Below are positions 16,983 through 23,955 of a stretch of 64,000 nt of DNA, piece by piece (within the stretch, counting starts at the first letter, position 1; each line of letters begins with the position of its first letter). Source of the DNA: Pelomonas saccharophila_A (GTDB lineage: Bacteria > Pseudomonadota > Gammaproteobacteria > Burkholderiales > Burkholderiaceae_C); contig NZ_JAVDXU010000001.1 in the NCBI RefSeq assembly GCF_031458095.1, positions 682,001 to 746,000 on the forward strand, written 5' to 3'. The translations under genes and the position numbers were made by a program. The notes beneath the pieces were generated by a model. The model made no database searches, was not told the origin of the DNA, and worked only from the letters and a program-made list of their open reading frames with translations.

Positions 16983-18059
16983 ATGCCTACCGCCGTGATC
17001 GAGCTGAGCGAAGTGAGCGCGTTGACGCGCTTGCCGGCGCCCGCCTGCCAAGCCCTCAACCGTCTCTACGACCGCCGCGCGCCCGCCATCGAACTGATGT
17101 TGCGGGGCGAGAGGCATCGTCTGCAGTGGCGCTTCGGCAGCGCCCAGGACTTCACCGGGTCCTGCCGCTATCGATTCCGCCTCGGACCTCACACGGGCTG
17201 GCTGGTGCTTGATGCTGCTGCGCAGGCGGCCTTGCTGCAGGAGCGCAGCCACGCCCTGCTGCCGGCCGAGCTGCGCTACGTGCTGCTGGCCGATGCCCTG
17301 CAGCCCGTGGCCACTGCACTGGAAGCGGCCTTGCGCCTGCATTTCGAATGGTCGCCCGGCGAGTCCGACGAGGACGCCGAGTCACTGCCGCTGGAGGCCG
17401 CTGCCTGCTTCAGCGTGGCCGCCGACGGCCAGGCCTGGCCCTGGCAGGGCCTGCTGCTGTTCCAGGACCCGTCGGCCCTGGACAAGCTGGTGCCGGCCCT
17501 GCCGGCCGCCTCGGCCGGCCCCGTGGGTAGCGGCTTCGACGGCCTGCGCGTGCCGCTGGCATTTCGCATCGGCGACAGCGTGCTGAGCCTGGCCGAGGTG
17601 CGCGGCATCCGGCCGGGCGACATCGTCAGCGTCGAGCGCTGGACCGCCGCCGGCGCAGGCCTGGTCGTGCAGGCCGAACTGGGTGGCCCCGCGGGCCGGC
17701 AACTCATCGCACGGGCCGAGGGCTCGCGCATCACCGTCACGCAATGGAGGGACCCTTCGATGAAACGAGATGAGCTTGCCGGCGCCGGCGAAGGCGAGGA
17801 CGCGACCGGTCTGCCGCTGGACCGACTCGATGCGCTGGAAGTGGCGCTGCGCTTCGAGGTGGGTCATCTGAGCCTGTCGCTCGGCGAGCTGCGCAATATC
17901 GGCCCGGGCCATGTGTTCGACCTGACGCAGCCGCTGAACCGCAGCCCGGTGCGCATCCTGGCCCACGGCAACGTGCTGGGCAAAGGCTTCCTGGTGGCGG
18001 TGGGAGAACGCCTGGGCGTGCGCGTCTCGGAGTTCGCGCCCACCGAGCTGAAGAGCTGA
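16983..18059 (+). CDS. sctQ: T3SS C-ring/sorting-platform protein SctQ
   Basis: Cytosolic pod protein of the sorting platform (YscQ/HrcQ). The 358 residues have a variable N-terminal part and two SPOA (surface presentation of antigens) domains, one near 190-245 (VPLAFRIGDSVLSLAEVRGIRPGD) and one at the C-terminus (LRFEVGHLSLSLGELRNIGPGHVF). The ATG at 16983 (MPTAVIELSEVSAL) is chosen for its fit to the dyad-containing promoter gap. Upstream in-frame codons run into that gap. It is followed two bases later by sctR. Confidence 0.92.
   Translation: MPTAVIELSEVSALTRLPAPACQALNRLYDRRAPAIELMLRGERHRLQWRFGSAQDFTGSCRYRFRLGPHTGWLVLDAAAQAALLQERSHALLPAELRYVLLADALQPVATALEAALRLHFEWSPGESDEDAESLPLEAAACFSVAADGQAWPWQGLLLFQDPSALDKLVPALPAASAGPVGSGFDGLRVPLAFRIGDSVLSLAEVRGIRPGDIVSVERWTAAGAGLVVQAELGGPAGRQLIARAEGSRITVTQWRDPSMKRDELAGAGEGEDATGLPLDRLDALEVALRFEVGHLSLSLGELRNIGPGHVFDLTQPLNRSPVRILAHGNVLGKGFLVAVGERLGVRVSEFAPTELKS
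17746..17762 (+). promoter_or_regulatory. Internal ribosome-binding site and start for short SctQ-C product
   Basis: GGAGG at 17746-17750 sits 9 bases before an in-frame ATG at 17760 inside sctQ. Starting there gives a 99-residue protein (MKRDELAGAGEGEDATG...) containing only the C-terminal SPOA domain. YscQ, Spa33 and SsaQ are known to make such a short form that assembles with the full-length protein, so this site probably does the same. Confidence 0.7.
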
Positions 18060-18061
18060 CG

Positions 18062-18724
18062 ATGAACACCACCGGCATGCCCGAGCCGATGACGCTCGTG
18101 GCGCTGATCCTCGCCTTCGGGGTGGCGCCCTTCGTCGCGATGATGGTGACCAGCTACACCAAGCTGGTCATCGTCTTCGGACTGCTGCGCACCGCCCTCG
18201 GCCTGCAGCAGACGCCGCCGAACATGGTGCTCAACGGCATCGCCATCATCCTGTCGATCTACATCATGGCGCCGGTGGGCATGGAGGTGGCCGAGGCGCT
18301 GCGGCATCGCCAGGCCGGCGCCAAAAGCGAGGGCTGGAGCGACGTGGTGTCGGTGCTGGACGCCGGCAAGGCGCCGCTGAAGGCCTTCCTGCAAAAGCAC
18401 ACCCAGGAGCGCGAGCGCCAGTTCTTCCTGAAGTCGGCCGCCACGATCTGGCCCAAGGAGCAGGCCGACAAGCTGCAGGCCGACGATTTCCTGGTCATGG
18501 TGCCCAGCTTCACGCTCAGCGAGCTGACGCGGGCCTTCCAGGTCGGCTTCGTCCTCTACCTGGTGTTCGTCGTCGTCGACCTGATCGTGGCGACGGTGCT
18601 GCTGGCGCTGGGCATGTCGATGATTTCGCCGACCACCATCTCCCTGCCCTTCAAGCTGCTGCTGTTCGTCATGCTCGACGGCTGGGCGCGGCTGATCCAT
18701 GGGCTGGTGCTGTCCTACCGATAG
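18062..18724 (+). CDS. sctR: T3SS export gate protein SctR (YscR/FliP family)
   Basis: Core subunit of the export gate, 220 residues, with the conserved MVTSYTKLVIVFGLLRTALG motif early on, a hydrophilic periplasmic section at ~80-145, and the C-terminal FVVVDLIVATVLLALGMSMI and FKLLLFVMLDGW segments. It starts two bases after sctQ. It is the last T3SS gene on the right. The next genes have LexA-type promoters and do not look related. Confidence 0.97.
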   Translation: MNTTGMPEPMTLVALILAFGVAPFVAMMVTSYTKLVIVFGLLRTALGLQQTPPNMVLNGIAIILSIYIMAPVGMEVAEALRHRQAGAKSEGWSDVVSVLDAGKAPLKAFLQKHTQERERQFFLKSAATIWPKEQADKLQADDFLVMVPSFTLSELTRAFQVGFVLYLVFVVVDLIVATVLLALGMSMISPTTISLPFKLLLFVMLDGWARLIHGLVLSYR

Positions 18725-18733
18725 CGGCCAAAA

Positions 18734-18753
18734 TACTGTATACATAAACAGTC
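18734..18753 (+). promoter_or_regulatory. LexA-type SOS box 1
   Basis: TACTGTATACATAAACAGTC holds the CTGT-N8-ACAG core at 18736-18751 and agrees with the E. coli consensus at most positions. It lies between the sctR stop and the next gene, where a repressor would block the promoter. A second box precedes the following gene. Confidence 0.8.
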
Positions 18754-18789
18754 ATTCATATGTCCCGCCAGCACGCCATGGAAAAGGCC

Positions 18790-19317
18790 ATGACCCAGCA
18801 GCTCTACATCCCCTACTTCGCGATCAATCCCTATGGCGGCGATGTGCCGGCCCATGTGATGGAAGCGGCCGTGGCGGAGTTCGAGCGCCAACTCGGCGGA
18901 GCCTGGCAGGTGCTGGCTGCCAAGGCGGCTTTCGAGGACGCTGGCGGACTGCGTGCCTTCTGGCGCGGCATCTATCCGTCGGCCATCACCCGCTGGAGCA
19001 TGGCGGCGCAGGCGGCCGTGAATGCGGCCTACCAGACGGAGCTGCCCCTGCAAGCCAGCCTCGATGACATCGAGCAGTTGAACGCAGCCTATATCGACGT
19101 CATTGCGGCGGCCCGCTACGGGTACACGCAGCATGAATGGCTGGACGTCTTCACGGCGCACTACGGCATGAGCGACTACTGCGACTCGCATCAGCAGGCC
19201 CTGACCGCCGGCCGCCACTGGCTCGCGGTCGCCCCGGGCGCCTGTCCCATTGCTGCCGCGGAACAGGAAATCCGGGCCCGATGCGAGACCGGCAGGCTTT
19301 GCCCGGCCGGCGCTTAG
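18790..19317 (+). CDS. Unknown protein under LexA-type control
   Basis: A protein of 175 residues if ATG 18790 is used (MTQQLYIPYFAINPYGGD); ATGs at 18760 and 18778 are in frame, and a weak GGAAAAGG precedes 18790. It is a soluble alpha-helical protein with no signal peptide or membrane segment, with many aromatic residues (YIPYFAINPYGG, AFWRGIYPSAITRW) and an HYGMSDYCDSHQQAL segment. I do not recognise the family. The SOS-type box just upstream points to a DNA-damage role. The next gene has its own LexA-type box, so the two probably respond together. It may also be a mobile or prophage-derived remnant; no supporting neighbours were seen. Confidence 0.7.
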   Translation: MTQQLYIPYFAINPYGGDVPAHVMEAAVAEFERQLGGAWQVLAAKAAFEDAGGLRAFWRGIYPSAITRWSMAAQAAVNAAYQTELPLQASLDDIEQLNAAYIDVIAAARYGYTQHEWLDVFTAHYGMSDYCDSHQQALTAGRHWLAVAPGACPIAAAEQEIRARCETGRLCPAGA

Positions 19318-19365
19318 CGCTCAGATTTCTGCCGCCGCGCACTGGACACGGCAGGCTTTGTGGAT

Positions 19366-19385
19366 TACTGTACAAATACACAGTA
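19366..19385 (+). promoter_or_regulatory. LexA-type SOS box 2
   Basis: TACTGTACAAATACACAGTA has the CTGT-N8-ACAG core at 19368-19383 and symmetric flanks TA and TA. It ends 19 bp before the ATG of the 2H phosphoesterase gene. Confidence 0.82.
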
Positions 19386-19404
19386 TTCATACGGAGCTTC
19401 AGCC

Positions 19405-19950
19405 ATGACGGAACCGCGCCTGCTCGTCATCTCTCTGGCCTCTGCCGAGGTGTGCGCTGCACTGTCGACAACCATGGCACTTCATGGCCTCGGCGCCCGC
19501 CTTGGCAAAGCGGCGTTCGCCACCGAGAACTGGCATCAATCCTGGTCCGATCGGTTCCCGGATACGCCTGAGATGGTCGAGCGGCTGCGCAGGGCCTGTG
19601 CGCGAGTCACGGCACCGGCATGCACAGTGACCTTGAACCGTATTGCCGGCGAGACGCATTGGACGGCCCTGGCCCAGGGTGAACCACCGGAGTTCACCGA
19701 CGTCCTGACCGCCGTGCAGGCGGAATTGCTGCGCGAAGGCCTGGAGGCCTCCAACCACAGGCCCCACCTGACCCTGAGCTATTGGCCGCCAGAGCCCCTG
19801 GGCATCCTTCCCATCCGCCCCATCCCATGGCGCATCGACGAGATCCTGCTCGTGCGTGGCTGCGGACACGGTCCGGACTACCACTACGAAGTGCTGGGCA
19901 GCTGGGGTCTGCACGCCGTGCCGGCCGACGCACAGATCGAACTGTTCTGA
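19405..19950 (+). CDS. 2'-5' RNA ligase family protein (2H phosphoesterase)
   Basis: A 181-residue protein of the 2H phosphoesterase superfamily, whose members open 2',3'-cyclic phosphates or join 2'-5' RNA ends. Both catalytic HxT motifs are present: HWT in GETHWTAL and HLT in RPHLTLSYWPP. The ENWHQSWSDRFPDTPE segment is typical of the bacterial subgroup. ATG 19405 (MTEPRLLV) has GGAG upstream and follows the second LexA-type box. The residues suggest an active enzyme. Its substrate in the cell is unknown. SOS control of an RNA-end enzyme is unusual. Confidence 0.85.
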   Translation: MTEPRLLVISLASAEVCAALSTTMALHGLGARLGKAAFATENWHQSWSDRFPDTPEMVERLRRACARVTAPACTVTLNRIAGETHWTALAQGEPPEFTDVLTAVQAELLREGLEASNHRPHLTLSYWPPEPLGILPIRPIPWRIDEILLVRGCGHGPDYHYEVLGSWGLHAVPADAQIELF

Positions 19951-19987
19951 GACTCACGAGGTGTTGTCCGACTTTTGCGGGGCCCTG

Positions 19988-20006
19988 ATGCCGACACGGC
20001 CGGCAT
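19988..20006 (+). promoter_or_regulatory. Inverted repeat upstream of sigma-54 promoter
   Basis: ATGCCG-N7-CGGCAT lies 26 bp upstream of the -24 element at 20032. It could be an activator site or a small terminator for the upstream gene. Further upstream (19969) is CGACTTTTGCG, an 11-mer that recurs at 63708. Confidence 0.3.
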
Positions 20007-20031
20007 GACGGGATTTCTATGCTGACTGGCG

Positions 20032-20046
20032 TGGCACCCCCCTTGC
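20032..20046 (+). promoter_or_regulatory. Sigma-54 (-24/-12) promoter
   Basis: TGGCAC-N5-TTGC with the invariant GG and GC exactly 12 bases apart (20033 and 20045). It is 44 bp upstream of the ATG at 20090, the right distance for a short leader. Transcription from it would need an enhancer-binding activator. Confidence 0.8.
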
Positions 20047-20089
20047 CCCTGGGGCTAGAGGACCACCCAACAAGCCAAAGGAGATCCCC

Positions 20090-20638
20090 ATGACGAAGCA
20101 AATCCACACCTCCCGTCTTTTGTGTGCCCTCGCGCTGGTCGGCCTGGCCGGCACGGCATCGGCCAATCTGACCAAGCCCGTCTATTCGCAGGCCAAGGAC
20201 GAGGTCAAGGCCATGTTCAAGGCCGAGCGAGACAAGTGCGGCTCGCTGGCAGGCAATGCCAAGGACGTGTGCGTGGAGCGCGCCAAGGCCCATGAGAAGG
20301 TCGCCCTGGCCAACCTCGAATACCAGTACACCGGCACGGTCAAGGATCACAACGACTACCTGGAGTCGCGTTACGAAGCTCGCTACAAGCTGGCCAAGGA
20401 AATGTGCGATGACAAGTCCGGCAATGCCAAGGATGTCTGCGTCGCCGAGGCCAAGGCTGAGCATGACAAGGCCAAGGCCGATCTGAAGGCCAACAAGAAG
20501 ATCGCCACCGCCGAAGCCGACGCCATGGAAGCCAAGCTGAAGGCCGACTACAAGGTTGCCAGCGAACGCTGCGACTCGCTGTCGGGCGACACCAAGGACA
20601 GCTGCCAGGCCAGCGCCAAGGCCCGCTACTTCCAGTGA
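20090..20638 (+). CDS. Periplasmic Lys/Ala-rich protein with three Cys-pair repeats
   Basis: A 182-residue protein with a Sec signal (LLCALALVGLAGTASA, cut near residue 24). The mature part is charged helix with three related units: KCGSLAGNAKDVCVERAKA, MCDDKSGNAKDVCVAEAKA and RCDSLSGDTKDSCQASAKA. Each has two Cys about 11-12 residues apart, so a disulfide could staple each helical hairpin in the periplasm. AAGGAG precedes the ATG. It is driven by a sigma-54 promoter. Hits to TolA-like proteins would be compositional. The function is unknown; a stress-induced envelope role is a guess from the BON and ferritin neighbours. Confidence 0.85.
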   Translation: MTKQIHTSRLLCALALVGLAGTASANLTKPVYSQAKDEVKAMFKAERDKCGSLAGNAKDVCVERAKAHEKVALANLEYQYTGTVKDHNDYLESRYEARYKLAKEMCDDKSGNAKDVCVAEAKAEHDKAKADLKANKKIATAEADAMEAKLKADYKVASERCDSLSGDTKDSCQASAKARYFQ

Positions 20639-20644
20639 TGAAAT

Positions 20645-20671
20645 CGCCCGCTGTGGTCGACACGGCGGGCG
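20645..20671. terminator. Hairpin in convergent gap, first of two
   Basis: CGCCCGC-N13-GCGGGCG just after the stop of the Cys-repeat gene, with further pairing in the loop (GTG/CAC). It can serve transcripts from either side. Confidence 0.5.
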
Positions 20672-20681
20672 GCTCAGCAAT

Positions 20682-20705
20682 ACCGCCGGCCCTCGAGCCG
20701 GCGGT
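20682..20705. terminator. Hairpin in convergent gap, second of two
   Basis: ACCGCCGGC-N6-GCCGGCGGT, a perfect 9-bp stem between the convergent Cys-repeat and BON genes. There is no long U-run. Confidence 0.6.
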
Positions 20706-20711
20706 GTCACG

Positions 20712-21353
20712 TCAGCGTGAGGCGCCGGGTGCCGGGCTCACCGGCAAGGATTGCTGGGCGCCGTCGGCAATCGCAACGACACGGCCGGCCTGAGGCAAGG
20801 CCAGGCGGTTGTCGACGCCGCGCACGCCCTGCGGCGCGCCGGCCAGCACGGTGGCGCGCTCCTTGGCAGCGGCGTCGGGCGCAGGTCCCTCCAGGCGAAC
20901 GACGCCATTGGTCGTCGTCACCTCGATGCGCGAGGCACTCAAGGCCGGGTCGGCCGCCAGTGCCGTCTTGACCTTGAGGCTGATGCCGGTGTCGTCGATG
21001 GCCGTGCCGACGCCATCCACCGCGCTGCGCGAGGCCTCGACGGCGGCATTCTGGGAGTCAGCCACGGTTTCGCCCATGCGCTGCCCCAGGCCGCGCACAC
21101 TGGCGACCGCGTCATCCAGCTGGGTGCCCACACTGCGCGGGTCCTGCAGGCTGGCCACGGCAATCGCCGTGATGGCGGCACCCAGGCCCAAGGCCAGCAG
21201 CCAGGCACCGGCACTGGAACGCCGGTGCAGCCGCTCTTCCTGCCGCCAACGGCGTGCGGGGGGCGGTTCGACGGTGGGGTCGGTGGTGTGGCCGTAGGGC
21301 GGCAGACGGTCGCGCCAGTTTTCTTCGATATGGGGTTCGGCTGCGGATCTCAT
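20712..21353 (-). CDS. Membrane-anchored BON-domain protein
   Basis: A 213-residue protein with a Pro/Arg-rich cytosolic start, one membrane helix at ~48-66 (AGAWLLALGLGAAITAIAVA), and one BON domain at ~122-193 (ISLKVKTALAADPALSASRIEVTTTNGVVRLEG...GVRGVDNRL). BON domains (OsmY, Kbp) bind phospholipid or other envelope partners and are common in osmotic and envelope stress proteins. A good Shine-Dalgarno (GGAG) precedes the ATG. A TGTAGGAC box like those near the LuxR regulator lies about 90 bp upstream. A second BON protein is encoded at 23046-23492. Confidence 0.88.
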   Translation of the reverse strand: MRSAAEPHIEENWRDRLPPYGHTTDPTVEPPPARRWRQEERLHRRSSAGAWLLALGLGAAITAIAVASLQDPRSVGTQLDDAVASVRGLGQRMGETVADSQNAAVEASRSAVDGVGTAIDDTGISLKVKTALAADPALSASRIEVTTTNGVVRLEGPAPDAAAKERATVLAGAPQGVRGVDNRLALPQAGRVVAIADGAQQSLPVSPAPGASR

Positions 21354-21443
21354 GGCGATCTCCTCTGATGGGCCCGGCGGGCCTCACGCAGCAAGTCTGG
21401 AGGGCGGCCCGGGAGCGGCCCATCGGCCGGCGGAGTTGCCGGC

Positions 21444-21451
21444 TGTAGGAC
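21444..21451 (+). promoter_or_regulatory. TGTAGGAC box in divergent promoter gap
   Basis: TGTAGGAC lies between the BON gene (minus) and the beta-barrel-like gene (plus). The same octamer is at 23878 and a one-base variant at 23849. It resembles a half-site of GacA/UvrY-type boxes (TGTAAG-N6-CTTACA), which would fit the LuxR-type regulator nearby. Confidence 0.35.
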
Positions 21452-21580
21452 CACGCGCCACTGCATCAGCACGCGCATCGTGGCCTCGCCTTGTCCGATA
21501 ACGACTGCCGCTGCGGGCCGACACGGCGGGTCATGGCTGCTGCTCATCATCAGCTGCACCCAACTTGAAGCGCTGCCGTC

Positions 21581-22069
21581 ATGAAGCTTCGCCTGCTGCT
21601 CTCGCTGCTCGGCCTGTCGATGGTCCATGCGACGCATGCCCAGTCCCTGATGGCTGGCAGCATCGGGCTGGCCGGCCAGGGGACTGCGCAATATGCACCC
21701 GATCCGGAGCTGAACTGGCGCGACCCGCAATGGCTGAGCCGCCAGCGCGAACGCTCGCGCTGGCGCTATCAGATGGGGCTGGAGCAGCAACTGCGCTCAC
21801 CGGTCCAGCTCGGCCCGCAGGCTTCCGTGCGCGAAGCGCTGTGGGCCGGCGTCAGCTACGACTTCAACAAGCGCTTGAGTGGTGGCGTGGAAACGCCGGT
21901 CTGGCAACGCGACAGCGGCTGGGCCTCACGCATGAACTTCGAGCGGCCCAAGGGCCAGGGCCTGGCCGGCCTGCGCGGCGCCTTTTCCTACCAGCTGAGT
22001 CCGCAAAGCCGGCTGACGCTGCGCCCGCAAGCCCATCGCGTCATGCTCAGCTACTCGGCAAGCTGGTGA
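21581..22069 (+). CDS. Small exported protein, outer-membrane-like, unknown
   Basis: A 162-residue protein with a signal peptide (MKLRLLLSLLGLSMVHATHA, cut before QSL). The mature part alternates polar and apolar residues and ends LSYSASW, with a terminal aromatic as in beta-barrel proteins that use the BAM signal. It contains a charged WRDPQWLSRQRERSRWRYQ section that may face the periplasm. I do not recognise a family. It is convergent with the receiver gene, 14 bp apart. Eight strands or fewer would fit its length, but this was not modelled. Confidence 0.65.
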   Translation: MKLRLLLSLLGLSMVHATHAQSLMAGSIGLAGQGTAQYAPDPELNWRDPQWLSRQRERSRWRYQMGLEQQLRSPVQLGPQASVREALWAGVSYDFNKRLSGGVETPVWQRDSGWASRMNFERPKGQGLAGLRGAFSYQLSPQSRLTLRPQAHRVMLSYSASW

Positions 22070-22083
22070 AGGTGGGGGCGCCC

Positions 22084-22503
22084 TCAGCGCCCACCGGCCG
22101 GCAGATCCAGGCCGTTGACGGGCGCGCCGTCGGCGAGATCCGCGCAATAGGTGATGAGCTCGTCGAGCTCGCGGCATTTGTCGAACACGCGCTCGGCGCC
22201 CAGCGTGGCGCAACGGCGGCGCACGTCGTCGGTGGCGTAATTGGTCAGCACGATGCGGCGCGCCGGCACGCCCAGGCGCTGGGCCGCTCGCAGCACGCCC
22301 AGACCCGTGCCGGAGTTCAGGAGGATGTCGACGATGACGACATCGGCATGGCGAGCTGACTCGCGGCTCATCCAGTGCACGGCGGACTCCTCGTCGCCCG
22401 CGCTGCCGATGACCTCGACATTGGCCAGTTCCTCGAGGGTGCCCGCCAGGTTCTCGCGGATCACCGGGCTGTTCTCGACGATGAAGGCACGTAAGGCAGG
22501 CAT
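22084..22503 (-). CDS. Stand-alone response-regulator receiver
   Basis: 139 residues forming only a CheY-like receiver: hydrophobic beta1 (LRAFIVENSP), phospho-acceptor Asp59 in VVIVDILLNSG, Thr87 (IVLTNYA) and Lys109 (VFDKC). The usual acidic pair after beta1 is Glu-Asn (residues 10-11), so Mg binding may be altered. There is no output domain, so it would act by protein contact or phosphotransfer. ATG 22503 (MPALRAF) is used. It is the last gene of a four-gene minus operon after the ferritin-like gene. Confidence 0.85.
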   Translation of the reverse strand: MPALRAFIVENSPVIRENLAGTLEELANVEVIGSAGDEESAVHWMSRESARHADVVIVDILLNSGTGLGVLRAAQRLGVPARRIVLTNYATDDVRRRCATLGAERVFDKCRELDELITYCADLADGAPVNGLDLPAGGR

Positions 22504-22516
22504 GACGATCCCCGGT

Positions 22517-23053
22517 TCAGGCACGCGCCATCCAGTCCTTGAGCTCGTCGGCATGCTCTTCCTCGTCGGCCAGGATGTCCTCCAGCAGGCGCCGGGTGGT
22601 GGAATCCTTGTCGCCCACGAGTCCGATCATCTGGCGGTAGGTCTCGACGGCCACCCGCTCGGCGATGAGATTGGACTTGATCATGGCCTTCAGGTCGTTG
22701 ACCTCGTCATAGTCCGCATGACTGCGCCCCGGCAGGCCCACCGGATTGAAGTCCGGTTCGCCACCCAGCTGCACGATGCGCTGGGCCAGCCGGTCGGCAT
22801 GGCCCAGCTCCGCATTGGCATGCACGAGGAATTCCTCGGCGATGCTGGGCGACTCCAGCCCCGTCGCCATGAAGTGGTGGCGACGGTAGCGCAGCACGCA
22901 GATCAGCTCGGTGGCCAGCGCGCCGTTGAGCAGCTTGAGGATGTCGTCACGCCAGGGCCCGTAGGCTGGCGTGACCGCCCCTTCGTCGAGGTCGGAACGA
23001 GCGGCCCTCAGGCCGGCCTCATCCAGCCGTAGAGCGGTAGGAGCCTCAGCCAT
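22517..23053 (-). CDS. Ferritin-like diiron protein (bacterioferritin/Dps-like)
   Basis: A 178-residue four-helix protein with a full diiron ligand set: Glu49 (ATELICVLRY), Glu82 and His85 (NAELGHA), Glu132 (IAERVAVETY) and the EEEH of ILADEEEHADEL (~164-167). It resembles bacterioferritin but has a longer N-terminus and no clear haem Met. Possible roles are iron storage or peroxide removal under stress. It overlaps the upstream BON lipoprotein gene by 8 bp and is followed 13 bp later by the receiver gene, suggesting one stress operon. Confidence 0.88.
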   Translation of the reverse strand: MAEAPTALRLDEAGLRAARSDLDEGAVTPAYGPWRDDILKLLNGALATELICVLRYRRHHFMATGLESPSIAEEFLVHANAELGHADRLAQRIVQLGGEPDFNPVGLPGRSHADYDEVNDLKAMIKSNLIAERVAVETYRQMIGLVGDKDSTTRRLLEDILADEEEHADELKDWMARA

Positions 23054-23492
23054 TGCGTGCCACCACGAGCTGGTTGTCCACCGAACGCACGCCCTGGACG
23101 GCGTTGGCCAGCGTCGTGGCGCGGGCCTGCGAACCGGCATCGGGCGCGGTGCCGGTCAGGGTGACGCGGCCGTCTTCGGCGCGCACGTCGATCTTGGTGG
23201 CCTTGAGCCTGTCATCGGCCATCAGGGCCGCATTGATCTTGGTGACGATGGTCGCGTCGGTCGCCGCTTCAGCGGCCGCAGCGCTCGCGTCCTTCAGCTT
23301 GGTCTCGGCCTTGTCCATGGCCTGACGCGCATCGGCCTTGGCCTCGGTACCGGCCTGCTTGGCATCGGCGATGGCGCCGTCGAGCTTCTGCCCGGCGGTG
23401 CGTTCGTCATCGTGCTTGCCGCAGGCGGCCAAGGCGGCGGCCAGGGTCAGGGCGCCGATCAGCGGCAGTCGGAGGGAGGGGGTGCGGTTCAT
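23046..23492 (-). CDS. BON-domain lipoprotein
   Basis: A 148-residue lipoprotein: signal peptide with lipobox LAAC (Cys24), an Ala/Lys-rich helical section at ~34-75 (KQAGTEAKADARQAMDKAETKLKDA), and one BON domain at ~80-146 (ATIVTKINAALMADDRLKATKIDVRAEDGRVTLTG...GVRSVDNQLVV). The ATG at 23492 is chosen over the one 3 bases upstream because AGGA then lies 6 bases away. It is related in domain content to the BON protein at 20712 but anchored by lipid instead of a helix. Confidence 0.88.
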   Translation of the reverse strand: MNRTPSLRLPLIGALTLAAALAACGKHDDERTAGQKLDGAIADAKQAGTEAKADARQAMDKAETKLKDASAAAAEAATDATIVTKINAALMADDRLKATKIDVRAEDGRVTLTGTAPDAGSQARATTLANAVQGVRSVDNQLVVARNG

Positions 23493-23506
23493 CATGCGTC
23501 CTTTCT

Positions 23507-23764
23507 TCATCGCTGAAGCGGTTGGGAAAACGATGTCGCCAACTGTGGCGACTGGACTGGCGTCGCGGCGGTGACGACGGTGCCTATCGGCTGTCGGACA
23601 ACGCCGACTCGTTGCCACTGGCGCATTTCCTCGCCGTGGCGCACGTGTCTCTGGAGGGTGTCGACGAAGAGGGCCAGCAATACCCCGCCGAATACGGCGC
23701 CCAGGGCCAGCACCAGCCACAGCGGGGGCATGAGACGGGCCAGGTTGTCGCTCAGGGTCTTCAT
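23507..23764 (-). CDS. Small single-pass membrane protein, unknown
   Basis: An 85-residue protein starting MKTLSDNLARLMPPLWLVL, with GGAG 6 bases upstream. One membrane helix at ~12-33 (PPLWLVLALGAVFGGVLLALF) is followed by a basic periplasmic or cytosolic tail rich in Gln and Val. It is the first gene of the stress operon running to the receiver gene and is divergent from the LuxR-type regulator. No family was recognised. Confidence 0.65.
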   Translation of the reverse strand: MKTLSDNLARLMPPLWLVLALGAVFGGVLLALFVDTLQRHVRHGEEMRQWQRVGVVRQPIGTVVTAATPVQSPQLATSFSQPLQR

Positions 23765-23848
23765 CACTCGCTCCGTGTGGCTCAATCGCCATGAGCTCAC
23801 TTTGCGAAAACCCGAAGCCCTGCGCTGCCGGCCGCTTTCGCCAGCAAC

Positions 23849-23885
23849 CGTAGGACAAGCGGCCGGCCTATACCCCGTGTAGGAC
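23849..23885. promoter_or_regulatory. Paired GTAGGAC boxes between stress operon and luxR-type gene
   Basis: CGTAGGAC (23849-23856) and TGTAGGAC (23878-23885) lie 29 bp apart, with CCTATACC between them forming an inverted partner. They sit in the 191-bp divergent gap and are candidates for autoregulation by the adjacent NarL/UvrY-type regulator. Confidence 0.4.
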
Positions 23886-23955
23886 AGCGCTGATCGCGCA
23901 CGCCGTTTGCCGTCGCTACGCTTTACTCGTACTCACAACTGATTCGGAGCGCAAC

